A program made the translations under genes and the position numbers. Below are positions 1 through 11,626 of a stretch of DNA of 64,000 nucleotides, one piece after another. How positions within the stretch are numbered: position 1 is the first letter of the stretch; every line of letters starts with the position of its first letter. Under the pieces are notes generated by a model. The model was given only the letters and a program-made list of their open reading frames with translations, did not search any database and was not told the DNA's origin. The DNA comes from Pegea sp. RAD2-039 (taxonomy: Eukaryota; Chordata; Thaliacea; Salpida; Salpidae), in contig JAQGEQ010000175.1 in NCBI GenBank assembly GCA_034620365.1, forward strand, positions 1,364,001-1,428,000. The letters run 5' to 3'.

Positions 1-28
1 ACTTCACAACAAAAATCTTTTAACTAAC

Positions 29-2985
29 TTGGGTTCCAGCACTAATTCTTGCAATCATTGCTCGTAAATAGTTGGCTTCATTGCCTGGAAAAGGAGGATA
101 AGAAACAATTGGAGCATCCAAGTTACCAGTAAACATCTTCTTGATCTTTCTACTGATAGAGATTTGATCTGGTGTCACCGGAGGTAGCTTGATCCACTCT
201 TTTCCTAATCAAACAAATTATTTAGTGGTACAATAAAGATGTTGAGAAGAAAATACCTGGTTGACTGCAGACAAAATAGACAAATTTGTTGGTTCCAAAT
301 CGGTTTTCTTCTTTTGGAAGAACAGGAGGAGGTTTGTAAGTTGATTTGGGAAAGTCATCTTCTTCTGCTTCACCTTGAACTTCTTCTTCTTCTTCAACAC
401 TTTCAACTTTATCTTCATTCTGAACAATTTTTCATCAAAAATTTTTTCTTGTTTAATTGCAAGCGTCAAATTATTGAGAAATTAGTGAAACTGGTTATCT
501 AAACCTTTTCATTTTCTTCTTCTTCTTCCTCTGCATCTTCACCTTCTCTATACTGAACCTCCCCAATAATGTAATTTGAGCTTGTTCCTAAAATTTTACC
601 TGGAAATTCAGTCAGTTAATATATTAACTTTATATTATTATTTAAATTATTCTACCCCAAAATCGAACAGTTTGAAGAGGATTAGATTCTACAAGCTGGC
701 TGAGAGCAAGAAAGATTTTATAAGTCTCTTCACGCCCAAGACCTACACCAGCTTGCTCAAAGTTAAAAGCAAGATCCATAATGTCAGGGAGGGGTGAATC
801 TACTTCTTCGTCAGTTTCCTGTGGTTATAGAAACATTATATTTAGATTTTAAACAATTAAAGTTGATGTTTTTATAATTTACTACCCCTTATACCTATAA
901 GTTAACAAGTCAATGCCTAAAAGTAGAAAATTGTAATGAGTTCAGAGTGAGAAAAACAATAAAAAGATTTTTAAGAATATTTAAAAAGTCACAAAACTTG
1001 ATTTATATAATAATTGTCAATTTTATATTACAAGAAATTTGATTTCCATTATCAAAAAAGAGACATTAACAGTTAATTTGAAATAGAATATTTATTGATA
1101 TTAAAGTTAAATAACTAAAAATATTAACCATTTCTTGTTCTTGTTCTGAAACTTTGCTAAATAAACCCTTTTGATCCTGAGCGAGTTGATATTGAAGAGA
1201 AGGAACATACTCATCAATAATTCTATCTTTTTCAGAAGTGAATTGCTCATGCTTCACTTGGCGGCTTATATTTTCAAAAATCTCAGTAGGGTTTACAGGG
1301 CGTTCATCAAACAGTTTTTTCAACACATTTGTCAAATGATCATATCTAAAAATAAAAATCGTAAATAATAAGTAAATTAAGTACTACAACTATACAAACT
1401 TACAGATTGGGTTGAGAATCAGTGCTAGATGTCAGGTATGCTTTTGCATTTATAATAGACATTTCTCTTTCACTAACATGTGTACCATCTCCACCAGCCT
1501 CACCTGAGTTCATATCACTTTCTTTTTTATCAAGCATACCGCTATTTAAATTTATATTTATGATCCTAATCAACAAATCTTTCAATTTAGCATCATCAAA
1601 AATAAAAATATGATAAATTCAAGTTACTTATTCAAAATTATTTATATTTATACCAAAATACCCACATAAGAAAGAATAAAATATATTGATTGAATTATTT
1701 TTCATCTTTATAAATACAAAATTGTCATTATTTTACCCGCTAATATCTTACAATAACAAAGTGAATAAAGAATAAGAAGCTTTGACTATCAACTAAACTC
1801 TCTGTTAAGCCTTTACATTAAACTTTCATTATTTCTTTTTATCTTTTATATTTATCTCACTCGAAACTAAAAAAAACTATAAATAAAAGTCACCTTCATC
1901 ATCATCATCACCAAAACTGTCTTCCTCACCAAATCCTTCAACAATGATAAGATTAAAAATTAATAAATAAAAAAAATAAATAAAACTATAACTGATATTT
2001 TTATATGAGAATAAAATACCAAGTTTTTTTGTTAATGATTATGAATAAAATTGAAACAAAAATAACTATATAAGCATTCCTCACTAGCTTCATGAGTTTA
2101 ACTTTCATAAATAAATTATTTTCAGTAAATTTCAATTTCTACAACCTACAAGTATCTATAACAGCACTTGAAAAAATGTATACTTTTAATTCCAACAAAT
2201 ACTATCTAAGTCTCTGCTTCTATTATACTTAAAAAACTATCCATAAATCTCACACTAAAATTACCTTCTATTTCAATCTCATCACCGGCATTGTCTAAAA
2301 TAGTATTGATAACTTCTTCAGCACCATGCTCTATGACAACTTCACTAGTAGCTGTATCTAAAATAGTTTCAACTACTTCGCTAGTAGCTTGTTCTAGTGC
2401 AGTAAAAAAAGTTTCACTGGTAGCATTATCTGTTACATTATTAATTAGCTCTTGCACAATCTGTTCTGAATCATCTTCAGCATTATCATCTGTTTCTTCA
2501 TTTCTGGTATTACCATCTTCAGTTATAGCTTGTTCTAAGTTATTATTGTCAAGACTAACTCTACCTTCTGTAGCATCTTGTTCTAAGTTATTATTGTCAA
2601 GACTAACCCTACCTTCTGTAGCATCTTGTTCTAAGTTATTATTGTCAGGACTAACTCTATCTTCTGTAGCATCTTGTTCTAAGTTATTATTGTCAAGACT
2701 AACCCTACCTTCTGTAGCATCTTGTTCTAAGTTATTATTGTCAGGACTAACCCTACCTTCTGTAGCATCTTGTTCTAAGTTATTATTGTCAAGACTAACC
2801 CTGCCTTCTGTAGCATCTTGTTCTAAGTTATTTATATTTTCTTCATCATCATTAATAGCCTGAACATTTTCTTCATTTTCATCATTAGTGTTTAAATTGT
2901 TTTCATCATTGGTGTTATTTTCATCATTCTCTTCTGCATTTGACTTTATCTCATCAGAATCTTTAGAAGGATCATCTGAATTCAT
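29..2985 (-). CDS. RSPH4A: Radial spoke head protein 4/6 homolog (RSPH4A/RSPH6A-like), 3' end beyond window
   Basis: This encodes a structural protein of the radial spoke head of motile cilia and flagella. Exons read on the minus strand are 2985-2265, 1935-1894, 1521-1404, 1345-1129, 818-656, 599-505, 419-257 and 204-29. Phases agree at every junction, giving about 565 residues before the gene leaves the window after an AGTQ sequence; the family normally has roughly 200 more. Diagnostic stretches are [16 protein letters not shown] followed by [11 protein letters not shown] (1345-1129), [20 protein letters not shown] (818-656), [21 protein letters not shown] (599-505) and [19 protein letters not shown] then [15 protein letters not shown] (204-29). 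The first exon is very acidic and carries seven 16-residue repeats, in keeping with the low-complexity N-termini of this family. The weakest joins are the 42-nt exon 1935-1894 and the acceptor at 1522-1523, which lacks a pyrimidine tract. Assignment to RSPH4A rather than RSPH6A cannot be made. Confidence 0.88.
2531..2832 (-). repeat. 48-bp tandem repeat coding a 16-residue acidic unit
   Basis: Six complete units and part of a seventh lie in the first exon of the radial-spoke gene. The unit encodes [16 protein letters not shown], with L/P exchange at position 14 and one G/D exchange. Substitutions between units are few, so the array expanded recently and remains in frame. The reverse strand is also open here, but only because the 48-bp period preserves whatever frame is open. 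Confidence 0.95.
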
Positions 2986-5815
2986 TTCAAGTTTATATAA
3001 AACTCGTATATGTTAAAAATCAATATCGAATAAAATAATTATAAAAATTTATTAGTGAAAAATGATCGATTACAAAAATAACGTTATATCTCTTTAAGCA
3101 TTTATATTTAAAGTATCATGAGCCTAGATATATAAACTTTGACAAAAATGAATTCGTATCACTAATAGCTTGAGATGTTGTTATAACGACAGTATCAATA
3201 CATGACAAGGACACCTAGTGTGAAGTAAAAATGTCCACAAGTCAAATATTCTGTTAACTACCCAGTATATATATAATTTAAAAATTGCTTTCAAAGCTAA
3301 TTTTACTTTTAATAGTGATATTAATAATATTCTAATATAATTATTAATAACAATGTAAAATAAAGAAATATAGCTTAGTAATTTTACGAAATTATTGTAT
3401 ATAATATTGTTAAACTACTTAATGAATATTTATTTTTTTTAATTAAAAAAAAATTATGTGAAAAAACTTAGCCTACGTTTCTTTTAAATCTGCAAAAAAG
3501 TTGTAAAGACTTCACATATCTATTATACGATAGTTTATATAGGCTAGTTCTAAGACGATAAAAATTGTTGCGCAGAAAATTTTTTTTCCACAAACTTTAC
3601 AGTTATAATGATATGCTTATGACAACAGTAGACTGTGGACCTCTTCTGCATGGGCAACGACTTCCATAATTTCTACGTGACCTACAAAATAGCCAATCTT
3701 GGCCGACGCAGGCCCTGCTACTCTATCAGAAAATTACTAGAGTTTCTTAGAAGTACACATACTATTTTCGATGTGCCTATTCTTGAAAACTGGCTCAGTG
3801 AATTCATTTTACATTGCCAAGCAAAAATTGTATCTTGAAGATAGACGTCGTTAAAACATGTTTTTCAAATCAAGATATGGTATTGTATTAAGCAAAGAGT
3901 CTTATAAAACAAAGGGCGAATCAGCTGATTAAGCCTTTATTCAAAGTACTTTGTCATATATGAAAGTTGAATCAGTTTTGCAGGCAGGACAATATTACAG
4001 ACTTATTTGAGAGTCACACAAGCTTTTTTTTCAAAAATTAATATAAAATGTACTGATAGAAACTGATTAATCATTTATTCACTGATAATTGAGTCTCACT
4101 TTATAAAACCTTTACAAGTATAGCTTACTGTTTTAGACCATATAAATGTATGCAAAATCACATTACATCACATCAACAATGTGCTTTTATAAATATTGCA
4201 CCTCTCTAATATTAACCACAAGCACCAACTATTCTGTTTTTACAGTGTAAAACTTAAAATTTGAAAATTTACATCAAATATTTCACTTTGGACTTATACT
4301 TTTGCAGAACGTAAGTAAAGAAGATATTTCAACAACAATTGTCCAGTTGCAACTCATTTTACTATTTATATTTGCAACCAATATAGTTTCACCAGAACAT
4401 CGCACAAGATAATAATTTTATTATTATATTGCTATTATTATGTTGCTATTATATTTCATCTGTGACAATAAATAAATTGATTCGAATACATTTTAATTTG
4501 TTTAAGAATAATCTTAGGGGAAGATTAATCTATAGATTCTTTAAAAGACTTCGATATAAAAAAATGCTTAATATGCAAAGATCATTATTTAAGTTTGATT
4601 AATTATTTTCAATATTCCTATTTTAAATGATAAATGATAAAAATGGTTACATAACATACATCAAAGTTTATTTTTCTGAATTTTGGTACTCCCCCAACAA
4701 TCATGCCTGTCTTCACACCACTTTGTTTTTCAGGTTTCTTTCTTAATTGTTCAAGTCTACATCTATATCCTTTGTTTAATGTCTTTGTTTGCCTATTTTT
4801 AATTTGATCTTTATTCTTTGAATGATATTATCGAAAATTGCTTTCTCTGATTTTAAACAGTTCTTTATAATTTTTTTGTTAATTAAATCATTTTATCTAA
4901 CTTGATATAGTATACTTTTATATATTAATCTACATTATTATTTATAAATTGTTTTGGATTAGTTTTCATCGTTTTTGTATAAATTTATGTGGAACTGAAT
5001 TATAGTAAGTACATTTTTATTTATAAAAATATGTCTGATATAGTTTCTTTTAAAATGTATAAAATATAATGTCATTATAAAAATTTATAGAATTGTAAGT
5101 TTCTAAAGAATTTAATGTAGTAAAAACATATTTTGTATAAAAATTTAGATTTCATATCTATTTGATTTGCATGAATTCTAACTTAAGAATAATTTTAGAA
5201 AGTAACCTTTATGTTTAATTAAAAATTTAAACTTATACTTGTTATTAACATATATTTTTTTACCTTTAATATGTTTATTTCTTACGTTGTCAATTATAAC
5301 AATTTTTAAGAATCGAAAAGTATTTTTATCAACTTTAATAGTCATACTATAAATATGTGACCTTATTTATAGTTTAAACTTGTTTAAAAAATTAGTATTT
5401 AGAGTATTTTTTAAGTTTTACTTTTGTTAGTAATGTAGGATTTCTGAACTAATTTTCAGCTTATATTTTATTATAAAAAATATTTTATTTATCTATTTCA
5501 TTCATATCTGTTTTCCAAATGATTTTATCAATTAAGAAATTATAAAAAAAACTATTTGATAATCATTAGTCATATCTTAATTATTTATCAAACATTAAAA
5601 ATAGTTCATTTGTTTTTCTTTCACTTGAATCTCATAAATTTCTTAATAATTTTAATTTATTTATCAAAGCAAATTATAATTAGATCTTAAAACAGTTATT
5701 TACAGATAACTATAAAATATCATTTTAAGCTACCATGTCATATTTTTTTATAATTTTTACTCAAATTTTTTTATAGATAACCCTCTCATTAAGGTTTAAG
5801 ATCATTTAATTTGCT
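2986..5815. other. Intergenic region between divergent genes
   Basis: No coding exon is recognised. The sequence is A+T-rich apart from one more GC-rich block at 3630-3730 that resembles the 3' part of the SINE at 8632-9030. It must hold the promoters of both the radial-spoke gene (leftward) and NUB1 (rightward). The sequence shows no element that locates either promoter. Confidence 0.6.
3630..3730 (+). repeat. Fragment of a dispersed repeat related to the 3' part of the SINE at 8632-9030
   Basis: The stretch around ATGGGCAACGACTTCCATA and the following block ending in a GGCCGACGCAGG-like segment match, with scattered substitutions and small gaps, the segment 8945-9020. No tRNA-like head precedes it, so it looks like a truncated copy. 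The short open frame of 67 codons here is not a gene. Confidence 0.45.
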
Positions 5816-7774
5816 ATGAGTGGTTTTAAAGCTTCTCCAATGAATAGTTTGATCTTATCTAAAGTTAGAGATGCCATCAAAAGTGAAAGTATAAAACTTT
5901 GGTTAGAACCTTATACTTTAAATGATTCTGATACAGCTTTTGATGAACTTAGTGAATCTTTGAGCGTTAAGTTAAATCTGTGCAAAGAAGATATTCTTTT
6001 GTGTTTAAAATCATTACAGAAGCATTCAATTGAGAAATTGGAACAAAATAATAAGTTTAAGAATGAAGGTATTGCCACTTTACTTTTAAAAGTTTCTCCT
6101 TATGATGAAAGTAATCAAATCAAGTTTATAGAAACAAAGCTTGATATAACAGTTGAAGAATTCGTTGAAAATGTCAAAACTAAACTTCAAATTACATCTA
6201 CACATACTGTTCGAAAAGTTGTTTATTCTGGTAAAATTCTCAACATGAAAAAAACTTTAAAAGATCAAGGCGTTCTGCATAACAAGCCAATATTATGTAT
6301 GATAGAAACATCTAATGAAGTCACAAAGATGAAAGAAACTGAAAAAATTATGGAAGAGTTCAAAAGAACAAGAAGAGGTGCTGAACTGTTTGCAGGAGCA
6401 AGTACATCATATGATGCTCAGATAACAGATCAAAATGGAAGAACAATTGATCTTCCAAAAAGTGAAAAAGAATCTTTAGTTTTAGCTTTAAGTATTCATA
6501 AGCATGGACAGGTTTTTCTGAAATCAAAAGAATATAAAAATGCTTTGATCTTATTGTTAGAAGCTGATGAAGAATATAAGAAATGCCGTGGAATGATTCT
6601 AAAAGTTGTAGACAATTATGCGATTTTACAGTTAGATATTTCATGGTGTTATTTGCGAATGAAAAATTTGGATGCTCTACCAGATGTTTCTGAAAGATTA
6701 AATATGAGCGAGGAATCTTTCAATAAAACTTATGGTAGCAATTTACAAAGGTTGTATGCTTTGAAGGGTAGCACTGGTGAAGAAATTGCTCAGTTTGTTC
6801 GCTTGTATACTTTACAAGGAGTTGCTGCTTTTCATAAAAATCAATTTGATCTTTCAAATCAATTTCTGAAGAAGGCTCAGGGTTATTGTAGTGCATTAGA
6901 AATTGAAGAAAAGGATTTGTTAGAAATGTTACAACTTGGTTTTGATTCTGAAGAATCTAAAAAAGCTCTTAGAGCTTCTAATAATGTCTTAGGAAATGCC
7001 ATTCAGTTTGCTTTTGAAAAACGTGAAGAACAAAAAAAGATTGAAAAAGAAGAATCTATTAAGGATGAAAGAAGACTTTTGAAGATTAAGCTTGGGAAAT
7101 GTTCAAATGGTGATTATGTTGATATTGATGCATACAATAATATTGTCACAAATTTGGGATATGATGAAAAGATAGTAAAAGTTGCTCTCCAAAAATATAA
7201 TAATGATATAGTTCAAGCCCTTCAAGCTCTTCAAACTCAACCTGAAGTTTTGTTGGAAGCTTCTAGCAAAAAAAGTATTCCATCTGTTCTAAAAGCACAG
7301 GTAGTTGATAAAAAAGATTTTTCTACTATTTTATAGTTGAAACAATTAAACTAATTGTTTATTTTTCAGTTGTTATCCCTTGGTTGGAGTAATCAAACAA
7401 TCAAGCATTGTCAAGATATTCTTAAAGATGACTTTGAGAAGACATTAGAAGGACTACTTGCTGATGATACTGAGAAAGGAGTTATGCTGAAACAGCTACT
7501 AGGTCAACAGAAAGATATATTTTTACCAAAGAGCTCAGATAAAATTGATGATTTGAAATTATGGCTGATGTTAAATGGTGAGACAATTAGTCCAAAGTTA
7601 AACAGTTTGTTGCAGAAACTTATGAGTTCTATATCTTCTAAAGTACATGATCAAGAATGTATGGAAAATTTAGCAAAATCATTAAATGATAACACTACTT
7701 ATGATGATAAGTTGAGTCTTATTGAAGAAACAGAATACATTAATGAATATTTGGCATTATTAAATAGTTTGTGA
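5816..7774 (+). CDS. NUB1: NEDD8 ultimate buster 1 (NUB1)
   Basis: NUB1 delivers NEDD8- and FAT10-conjugated proteins to the proteasome. Two exons, 5816-7300 and 7370-7774, join in phase 0 to give 629 residues, close to the usual 600-615. Residues 86-164 form a ubiquitin-like domain, containing the VRKVVYSGKILNMKKTLKDQG segment. Residues 210-345 match the NUB1-specific helical region, with the family motif LQLDISWCYLRMKNLD. Three UBA domains follow at about 366-402 (LQLGFDSEESKKALRA), 441-472 and 496-530 (LLSLGWSNQTIKHC). The C-terminus ends in the conserved INEYLALL-type sequence. The intron lies exactly at the start of the third UBA domain. An acceptor-like site at 5775-5776 suggests a 5'UTR intron. 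The first AATAAA downstream is at 8415-8420, implying a long 3'UTR unless another signal is used. Confidence 0.95.
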
Positions 7775-8631
7775 GCATTTATGCAAAATTCTCTTTCTCT
7801 GCCTAAAAATGTATTTTTTTTATTTCCATTTTCTACAAAAACATTTTCTAGAATTTATCTAATTCACAATGATCATTTTGTTCAAACTTTTTCTTGTTTA
7901 AAATGTTGTCTTCTGTTCGTGTTTAGAAATTATTTAAATCTGTTTATTGTCTATCCAATAAGTTCTTGCTTCTGTTGTTGAAATACAACCAATCATATTA
8001 TCAATAATATCTTGATATGTGACAAAAACTATTAAATTTTATTATGAGCTCAGTGAAATCCAATCATAACTGTTATTTATAAGAATATCAACTTGAAAGT
8101 CTTTTGCTTGAAACTTATCTCAGAAGTAAGATCTAACCGGACCTTCAGATGATGCGGAAGAAATCCAAAGTAGCTCTGAATTAGGTCTTGCAAACATTTT
8201 ATATTCTGTAAGAACTTTATGATTACTTAAGAGCCTAATTTAACTGAAATCTTACTCTTGTAAGTCATCATAACTGTGCTTGTAGGAAAATGATTTTTGG
8301 TAAAATCATTGAAAGAATTTAATTTAAATGTTTGATGCTTGATTATTTAGCTAAGTTTTAATTTTAAACCTATTTATAAACCGATTTTAAATAGATATTT
8401 TTGTTAGATTCAATAATAAAGTTAAAGATTGCAAAATACTTATTCCACTATTATTGATTTTTATTTATTAAACTAATTTAATGAATCAAATTAAGTGAAA
8501 AATAAACATTTAAATAACCTTTATAAGTTTGATTCTGATAAAGATTAAAAATTCATTAAAAACAACTTTCATAAAATAACGTTTATGTTTATATAAATTT
8601 CATTTAAATATTTTATCAAATAAACACATCA

Positions 8632-9030
8632 GTTCTAATAGCTGTGTGGTAAAGCAGTTGCCACATCCACCTACCAAGGGGGAGGTGTCGGGCTCGATGC
8701 CAGATGGACACTTATTTGTGACATAAAGTCCATAAGAAACTCGGGTATAAGGGGTCTGTGAGTCTGGTTAATGATATTACTCCTAAGGGATGCAAAGCTC
8801 CAAATTTAAAGCCAGAGTTGGAGCCTCGTAGGTAGCTGTACTCAGTGTCGTTCTGGCAGCTCCTGCGACGCCAACTGGGCGTAGCTGCATCAGTCTTTCT
8901 GTTCCGCTGTATACTCTCTTGGCATAGAGAGTAGAATTCCGCTGTATGGGCAACAACTGTATTTCCATAGTTTCTACCCTTGCTCACAACATTACCATTT
9001 TGGCCAAAGTAGGGCAGTTATTATTCTTCT
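8632..9030 (+). repeat. tRNA-derived SINE, about 400 bp
   Basis: An RNA polymerase III A-box-like sequence TAGCTGTGTGG (8639-8649) and a B-box-like GGCTCGATGCC (8691-8701, one mismatch to GGTTCGANNCC) form a tRNA-like head. The element is strikingly GC-richer than its flanks. The head is related to that of the minus-strand SINE at 50209-50026: both continue into a CATAA..AAACTCG segment downstream of the B box. The rest of the body differs from that copy. Its 3' part recurs at 3630-3730. A reverse-strand open frame of 91 codons lies inside and is not treated as a gene. Confidence 0.75.
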
Positions 9031-10628
9031 AAGAACTTTTTTAATTTACCTACACTCGTTTTTTTAATTTAACTAATATCATAATTACCGATTTGCTACA
9101 TGCTGTAAAAAGTAACCTAGTAATTAGTATTCTCTATCAACCAGTGCAAGATTTATTTTTAAGACTAATTTTTCAGTTTGGTTCTTCAGACTAAGCAGTA
9201 TAATGGATTATAGTACCATTGACACTTGTTCGGAGCAAACATGAAGCATAAAAGCTTAGTAAAAACCATTTGAATTGATTAAGCTTGTAACATCTCCTTG
9301 ACTAACAACACATAGACAAAACAACTTAACATAATGAGAGATCTTTGACCGTTAAAAGTCTTTTTGAGATCTTTGTTTACCTGCGGTAATCCCTCTTTTT
9401 GTCATAATATGTTGTTTTCTGTAATTTTTAATACTTGTAGTTATTACTTGATAAACTCTAATAAACTAAAAAAAATACGATTTTGAGAATTTTAAGTAGA
9501 TTTGATTAGCTCTAATGAATTGCATATAATATTGATTTATTATCTTATAAGTTTTGATTTACTGATAAATAGCCAACAAAATAGATAAGGAAGTTATGCA
9601 ACTCAAACTTTAACACCTGTGTTTTCAAATAAAATAAATTCTAAATCGTCTTTCAATCATTCTTATATTTTCTGGCTTAAAACCAATTTTAGAACAAATA
9701 ATGAAAAATTTTTTGTCACTGTTTACAAAAAAGAAAGTCACATATTTTAGGTAGTCTAAATTGTTTAATGATAAATCAAATATAAACTAAATAATTTATA
9801 ATTTAAAATACATTTTTATATTTTTCATTATAACTTTTGATATATTCTATTTTTATAATAACCATCGATTCTACCATGGATTTTTATTAAAAGTTTGTAA
9901 AAAAGAAATAGTTGTAACAGATATTTACAGTTTTGAAGTACAATAAAGCATTTTTATTCGTCTATCAAAAACAATAAATGTTTTTATTTAAAACTTAAGA
10001 GCTTAAATATCAGCTAGTCAAGTTTATTAGATAAAGGATCAACTACTTGAAGCTTACTGATGGTTACAAAATCAGCCTTTCTTAAAAACGATTGATTAAC
10101 TTTTAAGTAAAACTCCTTCCTAAGGATTTTAAAGTTTATTTAGATAATCTAAATTATAAATTATTATTATTTACAAGAAAATAATTTCGAAAGAATGATG
10201 CAAAACCTTAAAACATGATTCAAACAAAATTTAATTGACAGAAATAACTCAACTAAACGATAACTCTAACTCTAAGATTATTTATATTAAATAATTTATT
10301 ACTTTATCTCTTTATACTATTTAGATCTGTTAATCAAAGTTATTGTCTCAATTAAAGTAAAAATTAAAGTTGATATAATTATGCTTAAAAGTGCATAAAG
10401 TAACTAGTACTAAGTAGCAACAGTACTAAATAATTGTCACATTAATTTCTTTATCCAATTATTTGAAGTTTTAATCTGGAGTTTTTTATGATTAGGAAAT
10501 TTCGATTGCTCGTCAGAATTTGCATCGAATACTGCTAAGTGTTTTCTCATGACAAAAAAACATCTTTATTTTTTGCTTAAATTTAATTGCAACCCTGCTG
10601 ACCAATTGTTTCTTGGTTTATAATAGAC

Positions 10629-10735
10629 CAGAGGTGAAAAACATCTAACAGAAATGATACCAGCAAACATGCGGGCCTCGACCAACTTCGACGCTGAAAT
10701 GCGGCCCTTTAGCCATCAACATGTTGAGAATATGA
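10629..10735 (+). mobile_element. Possible short hAT-type DNA transposon remnant
   Basis: The stretch starts CAGAGGTG, the typical terminal sequence of many hAT elements, and contains two clustered GC-rich motifs (ATGCGGGCC and ATGCGGCCC) in an A+T-rich setting. No matching inverted terminus or 8-bp target duplication could be confirmed and no transposase is present. The call rests on resemblance only. Confidence 0.25.
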
Positions 10736-11199
10736 TTAAGATTCTTTGAAATTTTTTAACTCGATTTCTACCAATCATTTCTTATCATATTTTATAATAA
10801 ACAAAACATGTTATCTAACAATTACTTGAGCTTTTTAAATTATAGTTATAATATCTTATATTTTAAGACATGTTTGATCGACTTGAATGCAATACAGGTT
10901 TATAAGATTACCAATTAATAGAATTTAATTGTTGAGTAATTAGTTTCTTTCTTAACTTAAAATGAAGATTCTTTTAAACGTTTTAGATTAAGTTATTTTA
11001 ATTTGAGTTAGTTGTTGATTTGAAAATAAAATTTCGGTGTTTAAAGTTTGGAATAATACTTCAATTAACCTTAATTATAGTCTAAATAAAAAACATTTTA
11101 TGAACGTTTTTATGGAAATATTTGCTAAATCAAAACTAAAATGTGATTTAATTAATTGTTTCAAAATATGACAAAAATTTTCAGATAGTTAAAAAAGTA

Positions 11200-11270
11200 A
11201 ATAATTGTGTGTTAGCGAGAGGTGCTCTCTTCAGGTACCTTTCTTCTCATTTATTGTAATAAATAAATAG
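11200..11270 (+). repeat. SINE/LINE 3' tail remnant
   Basis: A GTGTTAGCGAGAGGTGCTCT core, an AGGTACC block and a terminal (AATA)n run match the tail of the SINE at 50209-50026 and the 3' end of the retrotransposon at 30662-32190. No tRNA-like head is present, so this is a 5'-truncated insertion of either element. Confidence 0.7.
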
Positions 11271-11626
11271 AAAAATTGAAGTCTGTAAATCTTCAAATGC
11301 AAAGCACTTAATTAATCTTGAATAATATTTGTTTTAGAGGTTATCCAAGTTATAAGTCAAATAGCTAATGCATAAAATATAAATCATCCTAAACATATTG
11401 TCACAAAAGCTCATGTAATCGCTCCTATGCTTGAAACTAAACAAATTTTTCTAATTCTTTTTAAATAAGTTTCATTCTTAATCAAATACTTTTTTATCGT
11501 AATCTTTTTGATTGAAATTATCATTATATTGTGGTTTTACTAAAAGCTATATATACACCATACCAGTAGCACTATCTTTACAAATCGAATTAGAATTACT
11601 TAATAGTGTTCTTGTAAAATTGAAAA

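Larger units (their letters stand above)
7775..11626. other. Intergenic region with SINE and transposon remnants
   Basis: Apart from the SINE at 8632-9030, a short hAT-like remnant at 10629-10735 and a SINE/LINE tail at 11200-11270, this is featureless A+T-rich DNA. No coding exon with family similarity was found. Confidence 0.6.

Noticed and set aside
2291-2863. 190-codon plus-strand ORF
   Set aside because: It is the exact antisense of the 48-bp coding repeat array; the repeat period keeps the reverse frame open and its Ser/Leu-rich translation has no family resemblance.
8712-8987. 91-codon minus-strand ORF
   Set aside because: It lies wholly within the SINE at 8632-9030, on its antisense strand, and has no start context or neighbouring exons.
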